NCBI GenBank assembly: GCA_964398055.1
Contig: CAYNLK010000001.1
Span: 124,001 to 188,000, forward strand
DNA: 64,000 bases
Reading direction: 5' to 3'
DNA from: CAYNLK01 sp964398055
Lineage (GTDB): Bacteria; Chloroflexota; Anaerolineae; 4572-78; J111
Below the pieces are notes generated by a model. That model was not told where the DNA came from and did not search any database. It was given only the letters and a program-made list of their open reading frames with translations. Below, one piece after another: positions 17,116 to 26,449 of this stretch (position 1 is its first letter; every line of letters starts with the position of its first letter). The translations under genes were made by a program, and so were the position numbers.

Positions 17116-18843
17116 CTACAGACTTAAATTGGCCAGCATTGTTTTGAATTGCCGGTAGGCGGCGGCATTGACGGTGCTATCCGTATCAATCTCTAAAATG
17201 GCCGCGTTGCGGCGGGGGGCAAAAAATTCGTTAAGCTGTTGGTTTAAGGTTGGCCGATCCTGGCAATAAAAATAGTCGCAGTCAAAGTCGGCCGCGCTAT
17301 TTTTGGCGGTCAAAGGGTGGGGAGTGAAAAAATAAGCCTCCAACTCAGCAGCCGATAGGCTGGTGGGGCCGTCGATCAATTTGAAGATACCGCCGCCGTG
17401 ATTGTTCAGAATAATGATCCGCAAATTGGCCGGCACGTGACTGTGCCACAAGCCATTCCGGTCGTAGAAAAAGGCCAGGTCACCGGTGATGAGCGTGGTG
17501 ATGCGTTCCGTGGTCCAGGCCGCGCCCACGGCGGTACTGAGGCAGCCGTCAATGCCGCTGACGCCTCGATTGCTATTGACCTGGATATTTCGCTCCGGCA
17601 AGCCAATCAGGTTGGCATAGCGGATGGGCATGCTATTGCTCAATTGCAGGCGGCTCGCTTCCGGCAGGGCCTGGAGACAATCGTACGCAGCCTGAAATTC
17701 GTTGAAGGGGGCCTCAGCCATAAAAGAAACAAGCAGTTTGTGCGCCTTTTGTCCCAGGCTGCGCCAGGCGTCGAAATAGGTCGAGGGGGCGCCGGCGGGC
17801 ACATGGTCGCCGCCTGGTTGGTCGGCCAAATGCGCCAACGTCTCAAAAAAGGTCGCTGCGTTCAGCGGGATCACCTGCGTCAAACTCTGGAAGGTGTCGA
17901 TGATCTGGCCACCGGGCTCGATGTGCCAGTGGCTCCGAGGTTGATATTCGCGTAGCAATGATTTTAATGTTTTTGACACCACCGGCCCACCAAAAGTGAC
18001 CAGCAGGTCCGGGGCCAGCCTTTCCCGGATTGGCGCCGATTTCGTCTCCAGCGCCAGCTCCCAATAGGGCAGGCGACCACCGGTTTGGTGGACATTCGCG
18101 GTCAAATCGGCGATGAGCGCCACTGAGGGATCGTGTTGCAAGCGATCCAGAGCGGGAGGCGCGGCGGGATGCATGCCGCCCACAATCAGTTTTTTGCCGG
18201 CCTGTTGCCAGGTTGAGCGCAACTTTTGCCAGTCGGCCTTAGCCAGGCTGGCTTGAACCGCCACGGTTCGGATGATCTTTCGATTTGGCTGAGGTTCAAC
18301 CGCTTGGTCGGCAGCCGGGTAAAGTGGTTCGCGTAGGGGTACATTTATCTGAACCGGCCCGGCGATCGGCCCCAAAGCTCGATTGATCGCCTCTGAGATG
18401 ATCCGTTCGGCGTGCCAGCGGGCATCGGGATGGGTATAGTCGACCGGCAGGTTGAAACTGCCCCGGCAGTGGGGGAAATAAAGATTTTGCTGGCGGATGG
18501 TTTGCCCGTCCTGTTGGTCGATCCATTCGGGCGGTCTATCGGCGGTGAAGATGAGCAGCGGGAGTTGTTGATAAAAAGCTTCGGCCACCGCCGGGCCATA
18601 ATTGAGCGTCGCCGTGCCCGACGTACAAATCAGGCCGACCGGCTTGCCCGTTTGTTGGGCTAACCCCAACGCCATAAAACCGGCGGCCCGCTCATCCATC
18701 ACCACCCGGCAGCGCAGGTCCGGGTGACGGCAAAACGATACAGTCAATGGCGCAGAGCGTGAGCCGGGCGAAATAATGATATCGCCCATCCCGCTCCGGG
18801 CGCAGATATCGGCAATATTGGCTAAGGTTTGAAATTTCTGCAT
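17116..18843 (-). CDS. menD: SEPHCHC synthase (2-oxoglutarate decarboxylating)
   Basis: A thiamine diphosphate enzyme of 575 residues that joins 2-oxoglutarate-derived succinic semialdehyde to isochorismate. The N-terminal pyrimidine-binding domain shows ISPGSRSAPLT and the catalytic-Glu segment VMDERAAGFMALGLA, plus CTSGTATLNYGPAVAEA and FTADRPPEW. The C-terminal pyrophosphate domain shows NRGVSGIDGCLSTAVGAA, LITGDLAFFYDRNGL and ILNNHGGGIF. Length and motifs are typical. It starts 13 nt after the menF stop. Confidence 0.97.
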   Translation of the reverse strand: MQKFQTLANIADICARSGMGDIIISPGSRSAPLTVSFCRHPDLRCRVVMDERAAGFMALGLAQQTGKPVGLICTSGTATLNYGPAVAEAFYQQLPLLIFTADRPPEWIDQQDGQTIRQQNLYFPHCRGSFNLPVDYTHPDARWHAERIISEAINRALGPIAGPVQINVPLREPLYPAADQAVEPQPNRKIIRTVAVQASLAKADWQKLRSTWQQAGKKLIVGGMHPAAPPALDRLQHDPSVALIADLTANVHQTGGRLPYWELALETKSAPIRERLAPDLLVTFGGPVVSKTLKSLLREYQPRSHWHIEPGGQIIDTFQSLTQVIPLNAATFFETLAHLADQPGGDHVPAGAPSTYFDAWRSLGQKAHKLLVSFMAEAPFNEFQAAYDCLQALPEASRLQLSNSMPIRYANLIGLPERNIQVNSNRGVSGIDGCLSTAVGAAWTTERITTLITGDLAFFYDRNGLWHSHVPANLRIIILNNHGGGIFKLIDGPTSLSAAELEAYFFTPHPLTAKNSAADFDCDYFYCQDRPTLNQQLNEFFAPRRNAAILEIDTDSTVNAAAYRQFKTMLANLSL

Positions 18844-18855
18844 TTTTACTGACGC

Positions 18856-20112
18856 TTAACTCAGCGGGGCCAGTTCAGGTTCCAGGATGGCGAGTAGCGT
18901 TTTGGATTTTAAGACCGTCTCTTCCCACTCCAACTCCGGCACGGAGTCGTGGGTAATGCCCGCGCCAACGTACAAAACGGCGCGGTCTCGTTTCAGTTGC
19001 ATACAGCGCAGGTTTACAAAAAGTTCAGAGTGGTGCTGCATATGGATCGGTCCCAAGAAGCCGCTGTAGAAGGCCCGGTTGTACCTTTCATTCTCCAAAA
19101 TAAACGACAGGGCTTCCTGCTTGGGCATCCCACAGACGGCCGAGGTAGGATGAAGCTTATGTAAGATTTGATTGGCCAGGTGCAGTAACTGGGCCGGCGG
19201 CAGGTTGATCTCGAATTTGGTTTGCAGGTGAGCCACATTACCTGCCGCGACAGTTCGGGGCCCATCCTCAGCAAAATGGGGCAACCCTAGTTGGCGGAAG
19301 AATTCACGGATATAATCGCTCACTAACGCCTGTTCCTCAATCTCTTTCGTCCCCCACCTAACGGCGGACAGCGGCAGATCGGGTGAGTAGGCCCGGGTTC
19401 CGGCCAGCGCCACGGTGCTCAATTTTTGATCCGACAGGCTGAGCAGAAGTTCCGGACTGGCGCCTAGCCAGGTACCCACGCTTGGAATTGAGACCAGCGA
19501 AACCAAGGCTTGGGGGTAGCGCCGGCACAATAATTCGAAGGCGTTGATTGGGTCGAAGTTGGGGGGCAGTGGGATCTCGGAAGCCCGTGAGGTAACGATT
19601 TTTTTGATGCCGCTGGCTTGAATATAGCTAATCGCTTTTTGGACCAGATGGCAAAATTCTGCTTGGGTCGAAATAGCATCCGTCTGGCGATCAGGCGATG
19701 CCATAAACCAGGCGCCGTCCGGTCGGAGCGGCTGGTCCATTAGCTCTTGAAAAGTATCTAAAAACCAGCTTTTGCGGCGCATCTGATGGCCGTTACTACC
19801 GGTCAGTTTTGGATTAAAATGAATCCCCGTTCGATCAAGACGAAGATCGGCTTTGATGAACAAGGTTTCTTTGCCGCCGTCATTCACAAAGGGCGCAAAG
19901 GCAAAGCCAGATGTTTTTTTAGTAAAATCAATTGTCACCGGTTGGGCCGCGCCGCTTAAATCAACTACAGCCTGGGGGGTATCCTGCTGAGGATTGCGCC
20001 AAAACGCCGCCGGTAAATTGTGCTGAACACTGGCCCGATAAAATCCGGCCAACGCGTCCCGGTATTTATTTGAAACCGGACTATTGTTAGGCTTTGCCTT
20101 CGTCGCGAGCAT
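18856..20112 (-). CDS. menF: Isochorismate synthase
   Basis: A chorismate-utilising enzyme of 418 residues that isomerises chorismate to isochorismate, the entry step to menaquinone. The C-terminal chorismate-binding domain shows KIVTSRASEIPLP, ALAGTRAYS, GTKEIEEQALVSDYI, FVNLRCMQLKRDRAVLYVGAGIT and DSVPELEWEETVLKS. The N-terminal 150 residues are the usual divergent MenF region. The ATG at 20112 overlaps the 3' end of menI by 26 nt, consistent with a shared transcript. EntC/DhbC-type siderophore function is unlikely given the men neighbours. Confidence 0.94.
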   Translation of the reverse strand: MLATKAKPNNSPVSNKYRDALAGFYRASVQHNLPAAFWRNPQQDTPQAVVDLSGAAQPVTIDFTKKTSGFAFAPFVNDGGKETLFIKADLRLDRTGIHFNPKLTGSNGHQMRRKSWFLDTFQELMDQPLRPDGAWFMASPDRQTDAISTQAEFCHLVQKAISYIQASGIKKIVTSRASEIPLPPNFDPINAFELLCRRYPQALVSLVSIPSVGTWLGASPELLLSLSDQKLSTVALAGTRAYSPDLPLSAVRWGTKEIEEQALVSDYIREFFRQLGLPHFAEDGPRTVAAGNVAHLQTKFEINLPPAQLLHLANQILHKLHPTSAVCGMPKQEALSFILENERYNRAFYSGFLGPIHMQHHSELFVNLRCMQLKRDRAVLYVGAGITHDSVPELEWEETVLKSKTLLAILEPELAPLS

Positions 20113-20530
20113 CTTTAGCTACAATCATCAAGGTTAATCGGCTGATACAAACCAGTTTTTGGCTTTCATCGGTAATCTTTATTTCCCAAACGTGGGTGCT
20201 GCGGCCCAGGTGAATTGGTTTGGCTGTGCCGTAAACATAGCCGGCCTTAACCGGCCGGAGATGGTTGGCATTGATATCTAACCCGACCGCGTAATATTGG
20301 CTCACATCCAGGCAGAGGGTGGCGGCCACACTGCCGACAGTTTCGGCCAGGGCGGTTGACGCGCCGCCGTGCAGAATTCCAAATGGCTGCCTGGTTCGTT
20401 CATCCACCGGCATCCGGGCGGTCAAAAAATCCGCGCCGGCCTCAATAAATTCGATCCCCAACTGGCCGGCCAATGATTTCAGGTTCACAGTATTGAGGAT
20501 GTCAAGATCAACAGGCGCTTTGAAGATCAT
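20087..20530 (-). CDS. menI: 1,4-Dihydroxy-2-naphthoyl-CoA thioesterase (hotdog fold)
   Basis: A 147-residue hotdog thioesterase of the YdiI/PaaI type. The segment MPVDERTRQPFGILHGGAS followed by ALAETVGSVAA strongly resembles E. coli YdiI (MenI), with the catalytic Glu in ALAETVG. INANHLRP and AKPIHLGRSTHVWEI also match that subgroup. The frame is open to 20632, but that would place the start upstream of a good promoter. The ATG at 20530 gives MIFKAPVDLDILN, which aligns with the start of YdiI. Its place as first gene of the men operon supports hydrolysis of DHNA-CoA after MenB. Confidence 0.9.
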   Translation of the reverse strand: MIFKAPVDLDILNTVNLKSLAGQLGIEFIEAGADFLTARMPVDERTRQPFGILHGGASTALAETVGSVAATLCLDVSQYYAVGLDINANHLRPVKAGYVYGTAKPIHLGRSTHVWEIKITDESQKLVCISRLTLMIVAKDARDEGKA

Positions 20531-20603
20531 AGGTATGTGTCTACAATTTGCAAGTTTCGATAAAACTTGAAAGTTCTGAAAAAATAAAAAGCTAAGGACT
20601 GAA

Positions 20604-20632
20604 AACATATCATAACCAAAAGGGGGAGTCAA
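20604..20632 (-). promoter_or_regulatory. Candidate promoter of the men operon
   Basis: On the minus strand TTGACT (20632-20627), a 17-bp spacer and TATGTT (20609-20604) give a near-consensus sigma-70 promoter about 70 nt before the menI ATG. It also argues against the longer menI start at 20632. Confidence 0.55.
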
Positions 20633-20902
20633 ATCGGCTCGAAAATTTCATTGGGTACTTTAAGCCGGCTGTTGTGTGCGTCCAGCCCTGGCTACAACTT
20701 TTACCCGACGGTTTAGCTACGTTTTTCCCACGGTTCGCGGATGGTGTCACAATCAGGCGCAGGTTGCTCAATTGCAAGCTTGCCGACTATCAAACCCAGG
20801 CCAATCGTGATAAAATAACGGCGTATTGCCGGTTGCGTAACCTGGCTAGAATACGCTTTATGTAACATCCAACTCAACTTACGTTTGACGTCTTATCAAA
20901 CT
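20633..20902. other. Divergent intergenic region menI / pbpC
   Basis: About 270 nt between divergently transcribed genes. A 62-codon open frame (20674-20865) has no ribosome-binding site or recognisable product and is not called. A TAGAAT at 20849-20854 could be the -10 of pbpC, but no convincing -35 was found. Nothing else is visible. Confidence 0.5.
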
Positions 20903-23560
20903 ATGAAGCCAATCTCACGAAAACGACAGATCGCCACCGTTTTAATCACCATCGTCATTCTGATCGTTTTGATCATAATTTCTGCCATCCAGCACTGGTT
21001 GCTGGTTGACCTGCCCCGGCCCGATGAATTGTACCAGTACACCTCCGCCCCCTCAACCAAAATCTACGACCGGCACGGCACCCTGCTCTACGAGATCACC
21101 GATCCCCACCAGGGGCTCCATACCCCCTTGGCGCTGGAGGAGATTCCGGCTGCCTGCGCTCAGGCCACCATCGCCACCGAGGACGCCAGCTTTTACCGTA
21201 ATCCCGGCGTCGATGCCTGGGCTATTCTGCGGGCGTTGTACCTCAACCTCAAAGGCGGCGAGGTCTTGAGCGGTGGCAGCACCATCACCCAGCAGTTGGC
21301 CCGTAACCTGCTGCTATCACCCCAGGAGCGTAGCGAGGTTAGCCTCACCCGGAAGCTGCGCGAAGCCATTTTGGCCTGGCGGCTGGCCCGTACTTATTCC
21401 AAAGATGAAATCCTGACTCTGTACCTCAACGAAACCTATTATGGCAACCTGGCCTACGGTCTGGAAGCGGCCAGCCGGACCTACTTTGGCAAGCGCGCCG
21501 CCGAGTTGGACCTGGCCGAGTGCGCCATGCTGGCCGGCCTGCCCCAAAGTCCGGCCAACTACAATCCCCTGGAAAATCCCGCCGCGGCCAAAGCCCGCCA
21601 GAGCATCGTGCTCGACCTGATGGTCAAGCAGAACTTCATCCAATCTAGCGAGGCCGACAGCGCCCGCCGCGAAAAACTCGGCTTTGCCGCGGTGTCTTTT
21701 CCCATTGAAGCGCCTCATTTTGTGATGTTCATTCGAGGTGAATTAGAGCGCCGGTACGGCCTGGAAGCCATCTATCGCCAGGGTTTGCAGGTCTACACGA
21801 CCCTCGATCTGAATATGCAGAACACCGCCCAACGGCTGGTCCGTTACCGGCTGGCCGATTTGACCAAGCCCCAGAGCGGCCAGCCGCCCCGCAACGTGCG
21901 CAATGCCGCCGTGGTGGTGCTGAACCCCACCACCGGCGAGATTTTGACCATGTTGGGCAGCCCCGACTATTTTGATCCTCGCATCGATGGCGCGGTCAAT
22001 GTGACTATGGCCACCCGCCAGCCCGGCTCTTCGATCAAGCCGATCACCTACGCCGCGGCCTTTGACCCGGCCATTGCCGCCGCTTACGGTTACCAACCGT
22101 TCACCCCGGCCTCAATGCTGGTGGATGTGCGGACCGCTTTTGTGACTCAGGAAGGCCAGCCCTACGTGCCCCAGAATTACGACCGCGCCTGGCGCGGCCC
22201 GGTGTTGCTACGCCAGAGTTTGGCCAGCAGCTATAACCTGATTGCGGTCAAGGTGTTAGACGCCATCGGCCTTGAGACCATGATTGACCTGGCCCGCTCG
22301 CTGGGTATCACCACCTTTGATAACAAAAACTTTGGCTTGGCCCTGACTCTGGGTGGGGGTGAGGTGCGGTTGCTGGAGTTGACCGCGGCTTATGGTGCCT
22401 TTGCCAACGGCGGCCGCCGGTTGGAGCCGGTTGCCATTACCCGCATCACCGACCACGCCGGTAGGGTGATCTACGAGCTGCCCCGCAATCTCAATCCCGG
22501 CCCGCCGGTGCTGGACGAGCGGACCGCCTACCTGATCACCGATATTTTGAGCGACAACTATGCTCGCCGCTCCACCTTTGGCGAGGGCAGTCCCCTGCGC
22601 CTCTCTCGCCCGGCCGCCGCCAAAACCGGCACCACCCAGGATTGGCGGGACAACTGGACGGTTGGCTTCACCCCCGATTTGATGACCGGGGTCTGGGTGG
22701 GCAACGCCGATAATGAACCGATGCGCCACGTCTCCGGGGTGACCGGGGCTGCGCCCATCTGGCGCGACCTGATGGAGGAACTGCACAAAGGCCGCCCCGT
22801 TCGCGACTTCCCCCGCCCCAACGGTTTGGTTGAGCGAACTGTTTGCGCCGATAACGGTTTGTTGCCCGTAGAGCGTGGAGCGGAGCGCGTGGAGCGTAGC
22901 GATATCACCGCGCCGTATGCGGTACGTCAGGCCAATATTCTTCAAACCACTCAATATCCGGTCTCTTGCCAATACACAATTACCGAAAAATTCATTGCCG
23001 GCGTCGAACCACAGCGGATCGATGATTGGCATCAGGCCGTTGCGCTGGACCGGCGCAATGGTCTGCGGGCCGGTTCCGGCTGCCCGCTCGATTTTGTGGA
23101 GTTCCGCACCTATACCCTCTACCCCGCTGAAGCCCGGGCCTGGGCCAGCAAACAGGGCATCCCTAGCCCGCCGGATATCTACTCGCCTCTCTGCCCCAAT
23201 CAGGGAATCGGGAATGACGAATCAGCGAATCAGCGAATGGCGAATGGCGACTCCAACTCTATTCATCCTTCATCCTTCAGCCCTCATCCTTTAGTATTCA
23301 CCTCCCCCGACCAGGGCAGCGTTTTTCGTCTCGTCCCCAATATCCCGGCCGACAAGCAGAAGATCCGGGTCAGCGTTCGCCCGGCCGATGGCGTAAATGT
23401 CCGGGAAATCGCCCTGCTGGTCAACGGCCAGCGGCTGGCCGATGGCTTTGAAACGCTGTGGCAAATGCATCCCGGCAAGTATACTTTTGAGGCGGTGGGC
23501 GTGGATCACACCGGCAATCTGGTGCGCAGCGCCAGCGTAACCGTGCGGGTGATGGAATAA
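20903..23560 (+). CDS. pbpC: PbpC-like class A penicillin-binding protein
   Basis: A bifunctional peptidoglycan synthase of 885 residues. One N-terminal membrane anchor (about 10-33) is followed by a GT51 transglycosylase domain with catalytic Glu93 (ATIATEDASFYRN) and GGSTITQQLARN. The transpeptidase domain has Ser376-x-x-Lys379 (PGSSIKP), the SYN motif in SLASSYNLIAVKVLD and KTG at Lys574. The C-terminal 90 residues (FTSPDQGSVFRLVP to the end) are the BiPBP_C domain typical of PbpC (PBP1c). A TTG six codons upstream is possible; the ATG at 20903 is preferred. PbpC is usually paired with alpha-2-macroglobulin, and two such genes follow after a two-gene insertion. Residues about 768-796 are encoded by degenerate repeat DNA (23204-23292) absent from the normal domain plan. 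Confidence 0.93.
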   Translation: MKPISRKRQIATVLITIVILIVLIIISAIQHWLLVDLPRPDELYQYTSAPSTKIYDRHGTLLYEITDPHQGLHTPLALEEIPAACAQATIATEDASFYRNPGVDAWAILRALYLNLKGGEVLSGGSTITQQLARNLLLSPQERSEVSLTRKLREAILAWRLARTYSKDEILTLYLNETYYGNLAYGLEAASRTYFGKRAAELDLAECAMLAGLPQSPANYNPLENPAAAKARQSIVLDLMVKQNFIQSSEADSARREKLGFAAVSFPIEAPHFVMFIRGELERRYGLEAIYRQGLQVYTTLDLNMQNTAQRLVRYRLADLTKPQSGQPPRNVRNAAVVVLNPTTGEILTMLGSPDYFDPRIDGAVNVTMATRQPGSSIKPITYAAAFDPAIAAAYGYQPFTPASMLVDVRTAFVTQEGQPYVPQNYDRAWRGPVLLRQSLASSYNLIAVKVLDAIGLETMIDLARSLGITTFDNKNFGLALTLGGGEVRLLELTAAYGAFANGGRRLEPVAITRITDHAGRVIYELPRNLNPGPPVLDERTAYLITDILSDNYARRSTFGEGSPLRLSRPAAAKTGTTQDWRDNWTVGFTPDLMTGVWVGNADNEPMRHVSGVTGAAPIWRDLMEELHKGRPVRDFPRPNGLVERTVCADNGLLPVERGAERVERSDITAPYAVRQANILQTTQYPVSCQYTITEKFIAGVEPQRIDDWHQAVALDRRNGLRAGSGCPLDFVEFRTYTLYPAEARAWASKQGIPSPPDIYSPLCPNQGIGNDESANQRMANGDSNSIHPSSFSPHPLVFTSPDQGSVFRLVPNIPADKQKIRVSVRPADGVNVREIALLVNGQRLADGFETLWQMHPGKYTFEAVGVDHTGNLVRSASVTVRVME
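23204..23292 (+). repeat. In-frame degenerate repeat tract inside pbpC
   Basis: Near-tandem GCGAATCA/GCGAATGG units (CAGCGAATCAGCGAATGGCG) are followed by CATCCTT repeats, encoding a polar linker rich in Asn and Ser between the transpeptidase and BiPBP_C domains. The GCGAATGG-type unit also occurs in both macroglobulin genes (32143-32165, 38798-38823). Confidence 0.7.
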
Positions 23561-23586
23561 CATTTCAAAGTACAGCTGCCTTTCCG

Positions 23587-23616
23587 TTGGTAAAAACATG
23601 GAGAACAGGTTAAAAT
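23587..23616 (+). promoter_or_regulatory. Candidate promoter of the TrlF-AlbA module
   Basis: TTGGTA (23587-23592), an 18-bp spacer and TAAAAT (23611-23616) lie 32 nt before the trlF-like ATG, which itself has AAGGAG. This suggests the inserted module is transcribed independently of pbpC. Confidence 0.4.
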
Positions 23617-23647
23617 AAAGGTAAATCCGGCTCTTTAAGGAGATAAG

Positions 23648-26449
23648 ATGCTCGATCGAATAGTTCAACTCCCCAATGGAGCTCATTTTTATAGGGCAGA
23701 TCTGCATAATCATACTCCCGCTGACCCGGCTTTTCATTGTGGGGGGTGGCCGGTAAATACCGAAGAGCATAAACGGACTTTTGCGCGTGAATATGTCCGT
23801 TTTGCCAAAGAAGAGCAACATCTTGATATTATGGCTATTACCGACCATAATGATGTTTCCTGGTTGCCTTATATTCAAGAAGCGGCTAAAGAAGTAGGTT
23901 TAGTTGTATTTCCAGGGGTGGAGTTAAGCGCGCTTGGTGGTAGAAAATCGGTTCATATTCTGGCAATATTTGATCCCCAAACGGATATTCAAGAAGTTGA
24001 TCACTGGTTGAGTCTTCTTGGTCTAATGCCGCAGCAACGTTTTCATTCTGATGGTACACCTTGCATAGTGCAAAAAAGTCCTGCGGATTTAATTATGTGC
24101 ATCCATTCGTCTTGCTTTAAAAGTAACCTTAAACCTATAGCTATTGCTGCCCATGCCTTTGGTAATAATGGGATATTAGGCAATAAAAGTATTGAAGGAG
24201 AGGCGAGGGCCATTGCTTATAAGTGTCCATATTTATGGGCTATTGAAATTCCTGGAACTCGGGAGGAACTAAGCGAATTTGGCCGAAACGTGGTTTGTGG
24301 CCAACTTGAGGCATATGGATTTAAGCCTGTAGCTTGCTTGAACAACTCTGATGGACGTGGTTTGAATGAAGTTGATGAAGATCGGCTGGCTGTGGGGGCG
24401 CGAAGTACCCGCATTAAATTGAGTAACTTTACTACTGAAGCTCTACGTCAGGCATTCTTAGATCATGACTCTCGTATCAGATTGGAGAGTGAGTGGCGGG
24501 AGGAGAAATACCCCAGAATCTTGGGTATGGTAATTGAAGGCGGGTTTTTAAGCGGCGGCTCTTCTGACAAAGATGAGGTCTCTGATGAACCGTTTATGCT
24601 CCATTTTAACCCCAACCTGAATACGATTATCGGTGGGCGCGGGGTGGGCAAATCGGCTCTAATTGAAGCTATCCGTTATGCTTTTGATATGCCGCCGCGT
24701 ACCGAAGCGAACAAACAACAGGCCGATCTCCTCCTGGCCAGAACGCTTGGGCCACGCGCAAAAGTTACCATCTTTTATGAATTAGCCGATCAGACTCGTT
24801 ACCGTATTGAGCGCACTTTTGGTCAGTTGCCCAGGGTTTATGAGGTTGACAGCGATGTAGAAAAAGACGTTCAGCCTGCCCAGATTCTACCCGGCGGCAA
24901 TCCGGTTGAGGTTTATGGGCAAAAGGAAGTGTATGAAATTTCTCATAACCTGGCTTTTCAGTTAGAACTGCTCGATCACTATATAGCTGAGGAACTCAGA
25001 ACGATTCAGGCTGAAGAAAATGAGATTTTGCGCCAATTACAAACCAATGCAGAAGACATTTTGCGTTTACAACGAGATGTCGAAGACTCCCAGCAGCGTC
25101 TCCAGGAGTTGGGGGCCATTCAGTTGGAATTGGAACGGTTTGAAAAACAAGCAGTCATAAGTCGCCTTGAACGTAAAACTCAGTATGACCGTGAGAAAAC
25201 GTTACTTGACGCTGCTGCTCAAGCTGTCGATCAGTTGTGCCGCGATTTAGAGCAGTTTAATCGTGAGCATCCCCCGCTGGCAAATGCCTTGTTAGGTGAA
25301 AATGTTCGATCAGGTTTGCCTCATCCCGATTTGCTCGAAGCTCATGCCGACCTACTGAGTCGGGTTGATGCAGTTGTTTCCGCTGCTCTGACCGAGTTAG
25401 GCCAACGTTTGCAAACAATTTGGGCCGAAGGTGAAGCGGATCGGGCAGCCTGGCAAAAAGAATATGATCAAGAGGAAGAAACTTACCAGAGTTTGTTGCG
25501 TGAAATTCCCGATGCCAGCGCAGATCGTTATCTAAAACAGCAAGCTCGCTATAATACCTTACAGAAATTGGCTGGTGAGGTCGAAAAACGACGGCTGCGA
25601 ATTGCAGAATTGCAAGATGAGCGTCAAGCCAAACTGGCTAACTTACGAGAGGCTCGAGAAAAAGCCTCCCTTATCCGGCAGAACAAAGCGCAGCAGCTTA
25701 CCGGGCAGCTTGGCGGCGCTGTGCAAGTTAAGGTAGTCTTGGCCGGTAATCGGGAGGCTTATGCTGAGGAGTTGACCCGACTATTCACCGGCACGCGCTT
25801 GCAACGTGAAACTATCCGCCAGATGGCCCATAGCCGTTTATCTGATGATACTTTTGCCGATCCTATGCACTTGGCGGCGGCTATTCGCGCCGAACGAACT
25901 AATTCGGCCGAAGCAGATAGTATTTTGGCTCAAATTTATCATCTCAGCTCTGCATTTCGCGCCCGGTTAGCCGCCCTGGATGATGAGTTATTATTTGGTC
26001 TGGAAACGTATCGAGTGCCGGATCGCCCTGATATTCGTTTGAAAGTAGGGACGCAATATCGCCCCTTAAATCCGGAGCGGGGTGAGGCTGGCCTTTCGAC
26101 CGGTCAGAAATGTACGGCTATTCTGTCGCTCATTTTGGTTGAACATAACAGACCGTTGATTATCGACCAGCCTGAAGACGATTTAGACAATCAATTTATT
26201 TTTGATGAAATTGTAACCACCTTACGCCGCGAAAAAGAGCGACGCCAATTCATCATTGCCACCCATAATGCGAATATCCCCGTTTCCGGTGATGCCGAAC
26301 TAATCATAGTTTTGGAAGCTGACGAACGGCATGGTTGGTGCGCTCATTGCGGCTCCATCGATGATCCGGCTATTCGGGGACCGGTTGAAGATATCCTTGA
26401 AGGTGGGCGTGAGGCATTTAAGATTCGCCAGGCCAAATATGGGATTTAA
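23648..26449 (+). CDS. TrlF-type protein: PHP phosphoesterase + SMC-like AAA ATPase
   Basis: A 933-residue protein. The N-terminal PHP domain (about 12-260) retains metal-binding residues: His20/His22 (DLHNHT), Asp66-His67 (AITDHND), Glu92 (GVELSA) and His103. An ABC/SMC-like ATPase follows, with Walker A GGRGVGKSA (Lys335) and a long coiled-coil insert (about 440-700). The signature is LSTGQKCT, Walker B IIDQPEDDLDNQ (Asp840) and the H-loop is IIATHNANI. The plan is that of the TrlF family of AAA-like ATPases, which resemble OLD/RecN-type defence ATPases joined to a nuclease-like PHP domain. It overlaps the next gene by one base (TAATG). Codon use is clearly AT-richer than the neighbours, pointing to horizontal acquisition. 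A defence role is inferred from architecture and context, not shown. Confidence 0.85.
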   Translation: MLDRIVQLPNGAHFYRADLHNHTPADPAFHCGGWPVNTEEHKRTFAREYVRFAKEEQHLDIMAITDHNDVSWLPYIQEAAKEVGLVVFPGVELSALGGRKSVHILAIFDPQTDIQEVDHWLSLLGLMPQQRFHSDGTPCIVQKSPADLIMCIHSSCFKSNLKPIAIAAHAFGNNGILGNKSIEGEARAIAYKCPYLWAIEIPGTREELSEFGRNVVCGQLEAYGFKPVACLNNSDGRGLNEVDEDRLAVGARSTRIKLSNFTTEALRQAFLDHDSRIRLESEWREEKYPRILGMVIEGGFLSGGSSDKDEVSDEPFMLHFNPNLNTIIGGRGVGKSALIEAIRYAFDMPPRTEANKQQADLLLARTLGPRAKVTIFYELADQTRYRIERTFGQLPRVYEVDSDVEKDVQPAQILPGGNPVEVYGQKEVYEISHNLAFQLELLDHYIAEELRTIQAEENEILRQLQTNAEDILRLQRDVEDSQQRLQELGAIQLELERFEKQAVISRLERKTQYDREKTLLDAAAQAVDQLCRDLEQFNREHPPLANALLGENVRSGLPHPDLLEAHADLLSRVDAVVSAALTELGQRLQTIWAEGEADRAAWQKEYDQEEETYQSLLREIPDASADRYLKQQARYNTLQKLAGEVEKRRLRIAELQDERQAKLANLREAREKASLIRQNKAQQLTGQLGGAVQVKVVLAGNREAYAEELTRLFTGTRLQRETIRQMAHSRLSDDTFADPMHLAAAIRAERTNSAEADSILAQIYHLSSAFRARLAALDDELLFGLETYRVPDRPDIRLKVGTQYRPLNPERGEAGLSTGQKCTAILSLILVEHNRPLIIDQPEDDLDNQFIFDEIVTTLRREKERRQFIIATHNANIPVSGDAELIIVLEADERHGWCAHCGSIDDPAIRGPVEDILEGGREAFKIRQAKYGI

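Noticed and set aside
20674..20865. 62-codon ORF between menI and pbpC
   Set aside because: No ribosome-binding site, no recognisable motif and atypical composition; probably chance.
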